The notes under the pieces are model-generated. The model had not been told where the DNA came from and did no database searches. It saw only the letters and a program-made list of their open reading frames with translations. From positions 27,281 through 91,280 of the forward strand of contig CAJMON010000002.1 of the NCBI GenBank assembly GCA_905214955.1: 64,000 nucleotides of DNA, written 5' to 3'. The DNA comes from an uncultured bacterium (GTDB lineage: Bacteria > Bacillota > Clostridia > Lachnospirales > Lachnospiraceae). The position numbers were made by a program, and so were the translations under genes. The stretch's first letter is position 1. Each line of letters begins with the position of its first letter. Of this stretch, positions 49,876 to 58,929 are shown one piece after another.

Positions 49876-50328
49876 CTAAAAATACTTCCGGCTTCCCCAG
49901 AGGTTTTTTTTCTTCAGATCCAGATATTCATTGTATGCTTTCTCCAGGATCATCTTTTCATTGGAAAACTTCAAAAGATGGTAAGCCTCATGGTACTTAT
50001 AGTACCCAGAGTCAATAAAATACTCCTCACGCTGTGGTTTGCTGTAATAGCTGTCAGACATCATCAGATACCAGTGGACATCCTTTGCTACGGTATCTTC
50101 TGGCACATTAAATGTATATTGACTCTTCCCTACATATTTAATTATCGATGCCTGTACGCCAGTTTCTTCCAGAACTTCTCTGGATGCCGTATCTTTGTAC
50201 TCCTCTCCGGCTTCCACAGTTCCTTTCGGCAGGACCCAGCCCTCGTACTTGTTTTTATAGCTTTTGTACAACAGCAGGATCTTTCCACGAAATATTACCA
50301 CACCGCCACAGCTCGTTGCCTCGATCAT
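49876..50328 (-). CDS. NUDIX hydrolase
   Basis: Hydrolyses nucleoside-diphosphate-linked compounds. 150 residues. The full Nudix box is present: GTVEAGEEYKDTASREVLEE plus TGV (G-x5-E-x7-REV-x2-EE-x-G). The N-terminus CGGVVIFRGKILLLYKSYKN is typical. The C-terminal basic YLDLKKKNLWGSRKYF is unusual but unremarkable. The substrate cannot be predicted. Own promoter and terminator. Confidence 0.9.
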   Translation of the reverse strand: MIEATSCGGVVIFRGKILLLYKSYKNKYEGWVLPKGTVEAGEEYKDTASREVLEETGVQASIIKYVGKSQYTFNVPEDTVAKDVHWYLMMSDSYYSKPQREEYFIDSGYYKYHEAYHLLKFSNEKMILEKAYNEYLDLKKKNLWGSRKYF

Positions 50329-50369
50329 TGCAATGCCTCCTGTTTGCGTTGTGTCATTTGACTAACTGT

Positions 50370-50398
50370 AGTATAACGCGTTTTCACTCAGATTGCAA
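50370..50398 (-). promoter_or_regulatory. sigma-A promoter of the NUDIX gene
   Basis: Minus-strand TTGCAA (50393-50398), 17 bp, TATACT (50370-50375). Confidence 0.78.
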
Positions 50399-50426
50399 TG
50401 TAAAACTTTTTTTTAAGAATATTTCC

Positions 50427-51998
50427 TTAATACCCATAATAATATGCATCAAAAACCGTTTTTGCAAGAGGAACTGCGGTAGAACTTCCGGAACCTCCGT
50501 TTTCTACGATCACAGCCACTGCAATGTCCGGATCTTCCACATTGGAATAACCTACAAACCAGCTGTGGGTACCAAGGCTGTCTCCGCTGTCATCCAAATC
50601 GTATTCTGCAGAACCGGTCTTTCCTGCCACGGTATAACCATTTCCGGAAAGAGCTGCTGCCGTACCTTCTACACCAGTTCTTGTCATAAACTGTGCAAGA
50701 ACTGCTGCCTCATCGGAAGACATCACCGTCCGGTATGCAGAAGATTTGTACTGCTTCACAAGATCGCCGTCATAGGTGGAAATGTGATCCAGATAATAAG
50801 GCTTCATAATGGTACCGCCGTTTGCAACCGCAGAAGCAATAAGCGCCATCTGAAGGGGTGTGGCCAGGGTATCTCCCTGTCCAATGGCGGTTGTCATCTG
50901 GTCTCCCACAGAAGAATTTTCCTGAAGGGCAAAGCTGGATTTTGCGGTATCCATGGCAAAATCAATGCTGTCGTTGAAAAAGAAGTCCTGACAGATCTCT
51001 TTGTAAGGAGAATACTTCAGCTCTGTACCGATGGTAGCAAAAGCACCATTGCAGGAGCGCATAAAGGCTTCCTCCAAGGTCTCCTGACCGTGCATTTGTC
51101 CGCCGTAGCAAGTAATGCTTACATCCCCAATGGTCACAACGCCCTGGCAGTCAAAGGAGAAATTCTGGTAAGTATCCGGATTTTCCCGGATGTATGCCAG
51201 TGTTGTCAGAATCTTAAAGGTCGATCCAGGAGGATACAACCCCTGCGCTGCTCTGTTTAAAAGAGGGCTGTTCTCGCTGGAAACCAGATAATCCCAGTCC
51301 TGGGAAATGGTATTTGGATCAAATCCAGGAAGGGAAACCATGGCCAGAATTTTTCCAGTGTCCGGTTCCAGGACAACCACCGCACCGTTTAATCCGGTAG
51401 CGGACAGGGCATCATAAGCTGCACGCTGAAGGCTGCTGTTAAAGGTGGTGTAAAGATTGTCTGCCCGGACTTTTTCCTGCTCAGAATTACTCTCTAACTG
51501 CTGCAGGATGGAGGAATTGGAAGTCAGCAGTTCGGAATTGTACTCTGCTTCCATTCCGGATTTTCCATTGGTGGCATAGCCTGTTACATGGGAAAATACC
51601 TGCCCGTAGGGATAGACTCTGCTTTCATTTCCTCCGGCATCCACATTCGTACCTGCAATCATCTGTCCATCATCCGTATAAATGCCGCCCCGAATCACCA
51701 TGCTCTCTTTGGCATCCTGTTTGCTGTTGTAGGAGTTGGCATTGACCTGGGGTGCTTTGATAATGTTAAAATAAACCAGGTAGCCGCACAGGCTTAAAAA
51801 CAGAACCACAATGACATAGCTGGACTTTACCATCTCACGGTTTCTGCCTTTTCTATCCTTTGGCGGGTTCTTTACCGCTTTGGGAGTGGTCAGATCCAGA
51901 ATATCGATTTTTCCTTTTTTCGGTTTGGGATCTTCACCGTAAACTGGGACTTCGTTCACCGTAAGATCGTCCGAATGCTTCTTCTTTCTCTTCATCAT
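50427..51998 (-). CDS. Class B penicillin-binding protein (PbpA-like transpeptidase)
   Basis: Cross-links peptidoglycan outside the membrane. About 520 residues, start uncertain between ATGs at 51998 and 51995. Cytoplasmic basic region (KRKKKHSDD) and a long Pro/Lys linker, TM at about 62-80 (SYVIVVLFLSLCGYLVYF), a small dimer-like region, then transpeptidase motifs: the active Ser in PPGSTFKILTTLA, SCNGAF, and KTGSAEY. It is smaller than typical FtsI or SpoVD; more like mycobacterial PbpA. The paired SEDS gene lies immediately upstream, overlapping by about 65 bp. Confidence 0.88.
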   Translation of the reverse strand: MMKRKKKHSDDLTVNEVPVYGEDPKPKKGKIDILDLTTPKAVKNPPKDRKGRNREMVKSSYVIVVLFLSLCGYLVYFNIIKAPQVNANSYNSKQDAKESMVIRGGIYTDDGQMIAGTNVDAGGNESRVYPYGQVFSHVTGYATNGKSGMEAEYNSELLTSNSSILQQLESNSEQEKVRADNLYTTFNSSLQRAAYDALSATGLNGAVVVLEPDTGKILAMVSLPGFDPNTISQDWDYLVSSENSPLLNRAAQGLYPPGSTFKILTTLAYIRENPDTYQNFSFDCQGVVTIGDVSITCYGGQMHGQETLEEAFMRSCNGAFATIGTELKYSPYKEICQDFFFNDSIDFAMDTAKSSFALQENSSVGDQMTTAIGQGDTLATPLQMALIASAVANGGTIMKPYYLDHISTYDGDLVKQYKSSAYRTVMSSDEAAVLAQFMTRTGVEGTAAALSGNGYTVAGKTGSAEYDLDDSGDSLGTHSWFVGYSNVEDPDIAVAVIVENGGSGSSTAVPLAKTVFDAYYYGY

Positions 51999-53298
51999 AC
52001 TCCTCATCTTCTTTGATAATGTACATTCCCTGGACAACTGCAAACATAATCAGCGTACTTAAAATGGAGCTTCCTCCTGGGCTGATAAACGGCAGAGTCA
52101 CACCAGTCATGGGGATCATTTTCATGGCACCGCCCACAGTTAAAAATACCTGCACCGCAAAAATGCATCCAAGACACAGTGCGGTAAGACGGTAAAAGCT
52201 TTCTTTCATCTTCAGGGCAACGTTCACAAACATAACAAAGCAGCTCATATAAATCAGAATCATACACAGAGCGAAAAAGCTGCCCAGCTCTTCCGAAATC
52301 GCTGCAAACATAAAATCTTCCACGGTAGGAATCTGTCCCGGCGTACCCATACACAGCCCGGTGCCGAACCAGCCCCCTGCTCCGATGGCAAACAATGCCT
52401 GAGCAATCTGGTAACCGCTTCCGTAATAATCTGCGAAAGGATCCTTCCAGACAGACACACGGATCTTTACATGGGAAAATACTGCATAGGCACCCACTGC
52501 TGCTACCGCACCTGAGGCACCGCCTGCTGCCAGGTACCGCCAGTCTCTGGTCGCCACATACAGGACCACCAGATACGCCGCAAAGTAAATCAGCGCACTT
52601 CCAAGGTCGGTAGAAACCACCAGAACCAGCACATGGGCCGCTGCAATGATAGTGGTCAGCACCACATTTGGAAACTTGGTAGAACGGGAAAGCATTCCTG
52701 CCACGCACATGGCAAAAGAAATCTTTACAAATTCAGAAGGCTGCAGAGAAAAAGAGCCAATGCTTAACAGCAGCTTTGCACCTCCGGTCACTCGTCCAAG
52801 AACTGCAACTGCCGCCAAAAGTCCTAATCCTCCGATGGCATACAGCCAGGCTCCTTTGGCAAGAATCTTCACCTTCCGCACCAGAATCGGCACCAGAAGG
52901 GATAAGACTGTGCCAATTACCAGAATCTTAAACTGACGGATGGACTCGTCATAAGACAGTCTGGTAATCATGATAAATCCGATGGTAATCAGCATACACA
53001 TATTATTTACCAAAAGTTTGGATGCTGTTGGATAAAGATTTCGGTAAAACACCAGCGTAGATGCCAGATAAATCACCTGTGCTCCATAAAAAAACAGAAG
53101 CATAGGCTCTGCCATTCGAAGATACAGCACCATAAATGCTACAAAATGAATGCAGAACATGACAACGTTCTGCCTGAGGAAAAGAAACTCTCTGGCATCC
53201 TCATCCTGCTTTCGAAAAACAAGAAAGCTCTGCAGCGAGTAAACCAAAATCAATGCTGCCAGAATATATCTGGAAATGTCGATAATCATTCGAATCAA
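51934..53298 (-). CDS. SEDS-family glycosyltransferase (FtsW/RodA/SpoVE)
   Basis: Peptidoglycan polymerase of 454 residues. Start is a TTG at 53298 with AAGGTGG upstream; an ATG at 53289 is the alternative. About ten helices. Conserved SEDS region: STDLGSALIYFAAYLVVLYV (catalytic Asp region), SGYQIAQALFAIGAGGWFGT, ISEELGSFFALCMILIY, VTLPFISPGGSSILSTL. It ends in an acidic tail with EDEEYDEEKEE. Forms a pair with the class B PBP just downstream. Function could be elongation, division or sporulation. Confidence 0.92.
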   Translation of the reverse strand: MIRMIIDISRYILAALILVYSLQSFLVFRKQDEDAREFLFLRQNVVMFCIHFVAFMVLYLRMAEPMLLFFYGAQVIYLASTLVFYRNLYPTASKLLVNNMCMLITIGFIMITRLSYDESIRQFKILVIGTVLSLLVPILVRKVKILAKGAWLYAIGGLGLLAAVAVLGRVTGGAKLLLSIGSFSLQPSEFVKISFAMCVAGMLSRSTKFPNVVLTTIIAAAHVLVLVVSTDLGSALIYFAAYLVVLYVATRDWRYLAAGGASGAVAAVGAYAVFSHVKIRVSVWKDPFADYYGSGYQIAQALFAIGAGGWFGTGLCMGTPGQIPTVEDFMFAAISEELGSFFALCMILIYMSCFVMFVNVALKMKESFYRLTALCLGCIFAVQVFLTVGGAMKMIPMTGVTLPFISPGGSSILSTLIMFAVVQGMYIIKEDEEYDEEKEEAFGRSYGERSPSLR

Positions 53299-53314
53299 TA
53301 TATCACCACCTTAC

Positions 53315-55681
53315 CTACTCAACGCCTCTTTTAAAATGTCCTCTTGTAAAATCCCGTTTTTCATCGGAAATGGCTTTGTTTTCCAAAAAAGTTTCCACAA
53401 ATCTTCTGGCAGTGTCTTCGGTTTCTCTTCCACTTTCAAAAGTAAAGGAAAGCCGCAGAGCTGCAGGTGCTAGGGTACAGATTTCTTTTTTATTTTCCAG
53501 AAGATTCAGCGGCGTGCTGTTGTAAATAGTATTCTGACAGCAGCTGCAGTTGTTTCGTACCGGAAATACCACACCTTTCCGATCTTTTAACTCCAGAACT
53601 CCCGGTGTTTTCGTACAGCGTCCTAATGTTTTCTGGAAGCACTGGGCACTTACCATCAGGGGAATCCTGCCATATACGGGAAGTTCGTCGTTTTCTACTC
53701 CTTTTTCCTGAAGTTCTCTGGCATTTTCCTCAAAAGGTGCGGTAAACTGCCAGATCTGCTGTTCCCTCCAAAAGGCTTCTGCTTCACGGTTAAACACATA
53801 AAACCAGTTATCCAGCAGCAGCTCCTTTTGGGAAATTCCTTTTTTCAGAAGATAGCTGTAAGCTTCCAGATTCCGTACCAGAAAACCGTCAAACAGTTTA
53901 AGAATGCCGCCCATCCCGGACGCATCCCAGCTTTTCTGAATATCCAGGCGGAAAATTCTGGGCAGAATCAGCCAGCATTCTTTCCCCGATGCATGGGCAG
54001 TCTCAACTGCCTGCTGTGCCTTTTCGAAAGAAAACAGTTCTGTAAAGACCTCACAGTCCAGATACAGCCTTTGAATACCGGCAACCGAAAGCAGGGCCAG
54101 AAACTGTTCTTGGGTCTGCACACTGGCCGTGAAAACCATTGGCCTTTCTTTGGAACCTGCAGATTCTGCAGAAACTACAATCTCCTGTTTTCTCTTCTGA
54201 CAGCTTCTCCGGTACTCTTTTAAGGAGGCTTTCGTCAGCGCAGCAATGCCAAGGCGGCGCAGTTCATTGATACTCTGTACCGGAAGAAATACCGGTTCTT
54301 TCATATCAATCTCCAGCTCATCCAAAGCAAATGGGGTCTCGCCCATCTTGGACAGCTGCTTGTAAAGCCGTTCTCTGGTAAGCCCCTGATTTTTGGCAGG
54401 CTCCGGCGTATCTCCAGAAACTTCCGCAGTAATCCGGCCATTCTTTAGGATGAGTATAGCAGGTTTTCCGGCAGAACGTATTAATTTCCCATTAATTTTT
54501 TCTTGTATCTGCTTCTGATTCAAAAAGGCTTCAATCTCCGCTAAAAGAGCCGCATTTCTGGTCCGCCGTAATACTTCCCCGTTTTTGTGGCTGCCTGCCA
54601 TCCGAAGGGAAAAGCTCTGGCCTTTTTTTACATCATTTCCTAATGTATACTCTCCCAGCATATCCTGAGCATGTAAATCTTCCAGGGCCTTTAGACGGAA
54701 GACGCCCTTCTGACTGCCAGTCACAGCTGCCCCTTCTGTTCCAAAATGGCTGGGACAGTGAATGGACATCATGGTTTTTCCATTTCTGCTGGTATAATAT
54801 CCTTCGGAAAATCCGCCTCTGTTATACAAATCCATTAAATTTCTTAAATCTTCAGGATCTGGCTTCCAGTTTTTCTTTCCATGCTTCAGATAGTGATCCA
54901 GGTATTTCCGATAAATCCGGACCACTTCTGCTGTGTAGGCAGGTTTTTTCATACGTCCTTCGATTTTCAGAGAAAACACCCCTGCTTCCAGAATCTGTGG
55001 AAGAATGGACAGGGTACAGATATCTTTGGGACTTAACAGATATTTTTCTTTTGCCAGACAGATTCCGTTTTCATAAAGGCTGTAGGGAAGACGGCAGGGC
55101 TGGGCACACCGGCCCCTGTTTCCGCTTCGGCCTCCAATCATGCTGCTTAACAGACATTCCCCTGAATAACAGTAACACAAAGCCCCATGAATAAAAGATT
55201 CAATCTCCACATCGGTTCTCTCATGGATGGCTCGAAGCTCCTCTAAGGACAGTTCTCTCGCTGTCACCACTCTGGATGCGCCCTGGCTTGCCAAAAAGGC
55301 CGCACCCTCCGGAGAATGCACGCTCATCTGGGTGCTGGCATGAAGTGGAAGCTCTGGGAATTCCCGGCGGATAAAAGAAAAGACACCAAAATCCTGTACG
55401 ATGACCGCATCCAAGCCAGTCTCATACAGAGGCGCCAGATACTGATAAAGCATACTGGATAGTTCTGCTTCTTTTAAAAGAGTATTGACGGTAAGATATA
55501 ATTTCCTTCCATGGAGATGGCACAGGTCAATGGCCTCCATGAGTTTCTCTGTGGATAAATTGTCCGCATACGCTCTGGCACCAAAAAGACTTCCGCCCAA
55601 ATAAACCGCATCTGCTCCGGCTTTTAAGGCTGCTTCAAGACTGTCCCAGGAACCTGCGGGTGCTAATAGTTCTGCCTGCAT
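53315..55681 (-). CDS. U32 family protein (tRNA/rRNA hydroxylase-type, with DUF3656)
   Basis: A 788-residue U32 protein. N-terminal region: LLAPAGSWDSLEAALKAGAD, YLTVNTLLKE, HASTQMSVHSPEG. Cluster ligands: HGALCYCYSGECLLSSMIGG followed by RGRCAQPCRLPYSLY, four Cys. DLYNRGGFSEGYYTSRNGK leads into a DUF3656-like region and further domains. Homologues YrrO/TrhP hydroxylate U34 of tRNA, and RlhA, which also has DUF3656, hydroxylates 23S rRNA C2501. The exact target is not clear. AGGAGG start. It is in line with ftsW (16 bp) after a terminator-like hairpin behind zapA. Confidence 0.88.
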   Translation of the reverse strand: MQAELLAPAGSWDSLEAALKAGADAVYLGGSLFGARAYADNLSTEKLMEAIDLCHLHGRKLYLTVNTLLKEAELSSMLYQYLAPLYETGLDAVIVQDFGVFSFIRREFPELPLHASTQMSVHSPEGAAFLASQGASRVVTARELSLEELRAIHERTDVEIESFIHGALCYCYSGECLLSSMIGGRSGNRGRCAQPCRLPYSLYENGICLAKEKYLLSPKDICTLSILPQILEAGVFSLKIEGRMKKPAYTAEVVRIYRKYLDHYLKHGKKNWKPDPEDLRNLMDLYNRGGFSEGYYTSRNGKTMMSIHCPSHFGTEGAAVTGSQKGVFRLKALEDLHAQDMLGEYTLGNDVKKGQSFSLRMAGSHKNGEVLRRTRNAALLAEIEAFLNQKQIQEKINGKLIRSAGKPAILILKNGRITAEVSGDTPEPAKNQGLTRERLYKQLSKMGETPFALDELEIDMKEPVFLPVQSINELRRLGIAALTKASLKEYRRSCQKRKQEIVVSAESAGSKERPMVFTASVQTQEQFLALLSVAGIQRLYLDCEVFTELFSFEKAQQAVETAHASGKECWLILPRIFRLDIQKSWDASGMGGILKLFDGFLVRNLEAYSYLLKKGISQKELLLDNWFYVFNREAEAFWREQQIWQFTAPFEENARELQEKGVENDELPVYGRIPLMVSAQCFQKTLGRCTKTPGVLELKDRKGVVFPVRNNCSCCQNTIYNSTPLNLLENKKEICTLAPAALRLSFTFESGRETEDTARRFVETFLENKAISDEKRDFTRGHFKRGVE

Positions 55682-55700
55682 GAATTTCCTCCTATCGGAT

Positions 55701-55723
55701 AAAAAAGCTGTCCAAAGGACAGC
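55701..55723 (-). terminator. Terminator/attenuator between zapA and the U32 gene
   Basis: GCTGTCC (55707-55713) pairs with GGACAGC (55717-55723); six T follow on the minus strand. It lies upstream of the U32 start. Confidence 0.8.
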
Positions 55724-55733
55724 CTTCTGTCAA

Positions 55734-56195
55734 TCATCTGCGATTGTGATTGCCGGATGCGGATGCCGAAGCAGTACCGTTTCCGTTTTCTGCATTTTTG
55801 TTTCCAAGCTCTGTTTCCAGACGGACGATCCGTTTCTGAAACTCTGTGGATTCTTTCTGCATATCCTGCATGGTCTTCTCGGCGGTTTCTAACTTCATCT
55901 GTACGCCGATCAGTTCATGCTTCATCTCGTATAATTCTTTATCTTTTTCGGAAAGCTCCTCTTCCAACATCTCTACCTGGGTCTTGGCTTTGAAAAAGTC
56001 ATCGGCAATGTTAAGCTCCAGGAGCATACTTTTGTTGTCTTTGGACTGGCGGTTGTATCCCTCCAGTTTCTTAAACTCTGCAACCTTGTTGTTAATATAT
56101 GTAGCAACCTTCTGCAGATACTCTTCACTTTCGTATCCGCTTAAGGTGAATATTTTCCCTGCGATCAGTACCTCGGTTTTATTCTTGGATGACAT
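55734..56195 (-). CDS. zapA: Cell division protein ZapA-like
   Basis: Small FtsZ-ring-associated protein, 153 residues. N-terminal ZapA globular region (NKTEVLIAGKIFTLSGYESE, YLQKVATYINNKVAEF), then a coiled coil to about 130 and a disordered tail (NGNGTASASASGNHNRR). Longer than typical ZapA (about 85-110) because of the extended coiled coil. It has its own promoter. Confidence 0.85.
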   Translation of the reverse strand: MSSKNKTEVLIAGKIFTLSGYESEEYLQKVATYINNKVAEFKKLEGYNRQSKDNKSMLLELNIADDFFKAKTQVEMLEEELSEKDKELYEMKHELIGVQMKLETAEKTMQDMQKESTEFQKRIVRLETELGNKNAENGNGTASASASGNHNRR

Positions 56196-56231
56196 GGTCG
56201 TTCTTCCTTTCTGTGACAGTCTATAATCTCT

Positions 56232-56259
56232 ATTATAAACAAAATCCCCGGAATTACAA
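56232..56259 (-). promoter_or_regulatory. Promoter of zapA
   Basis: Minus-strand TTGTAA (56254-56259), 16 bp, TATAAT (56232-56237), just past the ruvB stop. Confidence 0.65.
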
Positions 56260-56264
56260 CATAT

Positions 56265-57257
56265 TTATTCAAGAATTCCCAAATGATGCCGTGTCCGTTC
56301 TGTTACCATGCGTCCTTTCGGGGTACGCATCAAGAAGCCATTTTTGATCAAGTAAGGCTCATAAACTTCTTCAATGGTGCCGGAATCTTCTCCCACTGCC
56401 GCGGAAAGGGTATCCAGTCCCACCGGGCCTCCATGGAATTTTTCGATAATGGTATTTAAAAGCATCCGGTCTGTCTGATCCAGTCCGTACCGGTCCACTT
56501 CCAATAGATCCAATGCAAAGGAAGCCACTTCCTCTGTAATCCTTCCGTCATATTTTACCTGGGCAAAATCCCGGACTCTTTTTAAAAGACGGTTGGCAAG
56601 ACGTGGTGTTCCTCTGGAACGTTTTGCAAGCTCTAAGGCTCCGCCTGGTTCAATGGGAACTTTCAGCACCGATGCACTGCGCAGAATAATTGTCTGAAGT
56701 TCTTTTTCAGTGTAAAATTCCAGATGGCTGACAACTCCGAACCGATCCCGCAGGGGAGCTGTTAAAAGTCCTGCACGGGTCGTCGCTCCTACCAGGGTGA
56801 ATTTTGGAAGATCCAGACGGATAGAACGGGCGGCAGCGCCTTTTCCAATCATGATATCAATGGCATAATCTTCCATAGCCGGATATAGCACCTCTTCCAC
56901 CTGACGGTTTAAGCGGTGGATCTCATCCACAAACAGAATGTCTCCTTCCTGAAGGCCATTAAGAATTGCCGCCATTTCTCCTGGTTTTTCAATGGCGGGG
57001 CCAGAAGTCACTTTTAAGTTTACGTGCATTTCGTTGGCAATGATTCCGGCAAGGGTGGTTTTTCCAAGGCCTGGAGGGCCATAAAACAACACGTGGTCCA
57101 GGGAATCCCCTCTCTGCCTGGCTGCCTCGATATAAATTTTCAGATTGCTCTTTGCTTTTTCCTGTCCGATATATTCATCCAGCGTCTGGGGGCGCAGATT
57201 GGCGTCATTTTTAACATCTTCCTCCAGCACATCTGTGGTGATAATCCGTTTTGCCAT
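56265..57257 (-). CDS. ruvB: Holliday junction branch-migration ATPase RuvB
   Basis: Hexameric motor of RuvAB, 330 residues. Seen: Walker A FYGPPGLGKTTLAGIIANEM, Walker B FVDEIHRLNRQVEE, sensor 1 LVGATTRAGLLTAPLRDRF, sensor 2 SRGTPRLANRLLKRVRDFA, and a winged-helix C-terminal domain with GLDTLSAAVGED. 14 bp after ruvA. No RuvC is needed because RecU does that job in Firmicutes, and recU is in this window. Confidence 0.98.
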   Translation of the reverse strand: MAKRIITTDVLEEDVKNDANLRPQTLDEYIGQEKAKSNLKIYIEAARQRGDSLDHVLFYGPPGLGKTTLAGIIANEMHVNLKVTSGPAIEKPGEMAAILNGLQEGDILFVDEIHRLNRQVEEVLYPAMEDYAIDIMIGKGAAARSIRLDLPKFTLVGATTRAGLLTAPLRDRFGVVSHLEFYTEKELQTIILRSASVLKVPIEPGGALELAKRSRGTPRLANRLLKRVRDFAQVKYDGRITEEVASFALDLLEVDRYGLDQTDRMLLNTIIEKFHGGPVGLDTLSAAVGEDSGTIEEVYEPYLIKNGFLMRTPKGRMVTERTRHHLGILE

Positions 57258-57271
57258 GCTTTTTTACTCCT

Positions 57272-57883
57272 TTAAAATGCCATCTGGCGCAGCGCTGCTT
57301 TTAAGATTTCTTCGGTGGTCATCTCATCGGTAATCTCTGCCCTCTGGACAGCCCGCAGTGCATCCGCTGCAGAATACCCCAAAGCTGCCAGTGCCTGTAC
57401 TGCCTCTGCTTTTGCATCGGATCCAGCTTCTGACGGGGCTTCCTCTTTGGCATGAGCCAGCTTCTGCTCAAACGCATCTTCCAATGTAAACTTATCCTTT
57501 AATTCCAAAATCATTTTTTTGGCTGTTTTGCTTCCAATGCCCGGTGCCTTGGAAATGGTCTTGGAATCGTCTGAAAGAATTGCAAACCGCAGATCATCCG
57601 CTGTCAGGGCGCTTAACACTCCAAGGGCAGCTTTGGGCCCTACCCCGCTGACATTTAAAAGCAGGCGGAACACCTTCAGGTCATCTGCATCCAGAAACCC
57701 ATACAACTGAAACAGATCTTCTTTCACATTCAGGTAGGTGTGAAGAAGCACCTGCTCCCCGCAGGGCGGCATTCTCCCGGCATCTCTTCCAGTTACAAAG
57801 ACCCGGTACCCAATATGGCCAACGTCTAAAATCACGTATCCTTCTTCATTTCGGACAAGTTTTCCATCTACATATGCGATCAT
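57272..57883 (-). CDS. ruvA: Holliday junction DNA-binding protein RuvA
   Basis: Tetrameric junction-binding partner of RuvB. 203 residues from ATG 57883 (MIAYVDGKLV, GGAGA upstream). Three domains: OB-fold to about 65 (YLNVKEDLFQLYGFLDADDL), HhH region (VSGVGPKAALGVLS, APGIGSKTAKKMILELKDK), and a C-terminal helical domain (ALAALGYSAADALRAVQRAE) that contacts RuvB. Overlaps the Gx transporter stop by 4 bp. Confidence 0.97.
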   Translation of the reverse strand: MIAYVDGKLVRNEEGYVILDVGHIGYRVFVTGRDAGRMPPCGEQVLLHTYLNVKEDLFQLYGFLDADDLKVFRLLLNVSGVGPKAALGVLSALTADDLRFAILSDDSKTISKAPGIGSKTAKKMILELKDKFTLEDAFEQKLAHAKEEAPSEAGSDAKAEAVQALAALGYSAADALRAVQRAEITDEMTTEEILKAALRQMAF

Positions 57884-58377
57884 CGGTTTTTCTCCTTCGG
57901 AAGTCTTTGAATAATTTCGCATCCTGTGATTCCAATGAGAAATCCAGTCACTTCCCCTGTAATCATTAGAATCGGTGCATAAAAAAGCAGATCCAGATTT
58001 TCCAATACTGCCGCCGCAACCAAAATCTGGCCGATGTTGTGGGCCGTACCTCCGGCAATGCTGACACCGATGATGGAAAAACGTCCTGTCCTTTTTAGCA
58101 GAAGCATCACTCCAAAGCTTACCAAGGCTCCGGCAATGCTGTACAGAATGGAAGAAAAGTTTCCAAACAAAAATCCGGAAAGAAGAATTCTGGCAAGATT
58201 CATCCAGAATGCTTCCTTTGTTCCAACGGTAAATAACAGAACCACCACCATCAGATTGGCAAGGCCAAGCTTGATGCCAGGCACGGGAATCGGTATCGGC
58301 ACCAGGGATTCTACATAGGAAAAAATTAGAGCAAGGGCAGTCATCACCCCTAAAAAAGCAGTCTTTGTTTTTCTCAT
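57880..58377 (-). CDS. Gx transporter family protein (HepI-like membrane component)
   Basis: A 165-residue membrane protein with about five helices. Seen: VPIPIPVPGIKLGLANLMVV, a family signature, ISGFLFGNFSSILYSIAGAL-type core, and GGTAHNIGQILVAAAVLEN. Often annotated heptaprenyl diphosphate synthase component I; its function is not really known, although quinone-linked or S-component-like transport has been suggested. Usually adjacent to a NusG-II-domain gene, as it is here, but an 84-bp palindromic element lies between them. Confidence 0.82.
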   Translation of the reverse strand: MRKTKTAFLGVMTALALIFSYVESLVPIPIPVPGIKLGLANLMVVVLLFTVGTKEAFWMNLARILLSGFLFGNFSSILYSIAGALVSFGVMLLLKRTGRFSIIGVSIAGGTAHNIGQILVAAAVLENLDLLFYAPILMITGEVTGFLIGITGCEIIQRLPKEKNR

Positions 58378-58414
58378 CTTCGGTACTCCCTATTCTGAAA
58401 TATCAAGGTCAAAA

Positions 58415-58498
58415 GATGCCTTACGGATTGTTCCGTACTTCGTACTTCCACATCTGCGCAGGCACTCCGGTCGATGCTAAATGTGTGCCACTGGCATC
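58415..58498 (-). repeat. Dispersed palindromic element, copy B
   Basis: Short end repeats GATGCC (58415-58420) and GGCATC (58493-58498), with an internal ACGGA-TTGT-TCCGT dyad (58423-58436). On the minus strand it reads GTGCCAGTGGCACAC-like, TTTAGCATCGACC, then the CGGAACAATCCGT end module, matching copy A at 6841-6935. It lies exactly between the NusG-II gene stop codon and the Gx transporter gene. Confidence 0.6.
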
Positions 58499-58877
58499 AT
58501 CCTGAAATGCTGTCATACTCCGATGGGGCACCCCCTAAAATCCGTACTGACAGCTTATGGGGCAGACAGACAATGGTCTCCCCTGTCCTGCTGGCTGCCG
58601 CTTCATGGATGCATAAGCGGTCCGGGCAGTCCGCATCGATCATACGGATGCGTCCATCCTTGATTTCCAGAATATTTCCGATTCCCGTATCAATGGTCTG
58701 CGGCTCATCAAGAGCATACACACCGTATACTGTTCCGTCAATGGTAATCTCTGCCCTGGTTCCAGGGCTTCGCAGGAAAAAAAGTCCTGCCCACAGACAA
58801 AGGGCACCAAGAAAAATCCCTGCTGCCAGTCCTTTGTCTGCTTTCGTGATTCCTGTCTTTTTTGATCTCTCTTTCAT
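58497..58877 (-). CDS. NusG domain II-containing protein
   Basis: Single-pass exported protein of about 126 residues from ATG 58877. One helix at about 18-35 (GLAAGIFLGALCLWAGLFFL) and an extracellular NusG_II domain (ITIDGTVYGVYALDEPQTID, VRMIDADCPDRLCIHE-like region with two Cys, VCLPHKLSVRI). Function unknown; its partner is the Gx transporter. The stop codon lies at the end of the palindromic element. An ATG at 58889 is inside the -10 box and so is unlikely. Confidence 0.8.
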   Translation of the reverse strand: MKERSKKTGITKADKGLAAGIFLGALCLWAGLFFLRSPGTRAEITIDGTVYGVYALDEPQTIDTGIGNILEIKDGRIRMIDADCPDRLCIHEAAASRTGETIVCLPHKLSVRILGGAPSEYDSISG

Positions 58878-58884
58878 GTTTTCT

Positions 58885-58914
58885 ATCATAACACAGTCAT
58901 TCTTTGAAAGTCAA
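58885..58914 (-). promoter_or_regulatory. sigma-A promoter of the NusG-II gene, almost on the start codon
   Basis: Minus-strand TTGACT (58909-58914), 18 bp, TATGAT (58885-58890). The expected start of transcription is within 1-2 bases of the ATG at 58877. Confidence 0.6.
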
Positions 58915-58929
58915 CCATATGTTCGACTT

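Noticed and set aside
50148..51260. 370-residue open frame on the plus strand opposite the NUDIX and PBP genes
   Set aside because: Crosses two real genes and their promoter; the His/Cys-rich composition is that of an antisense frame.
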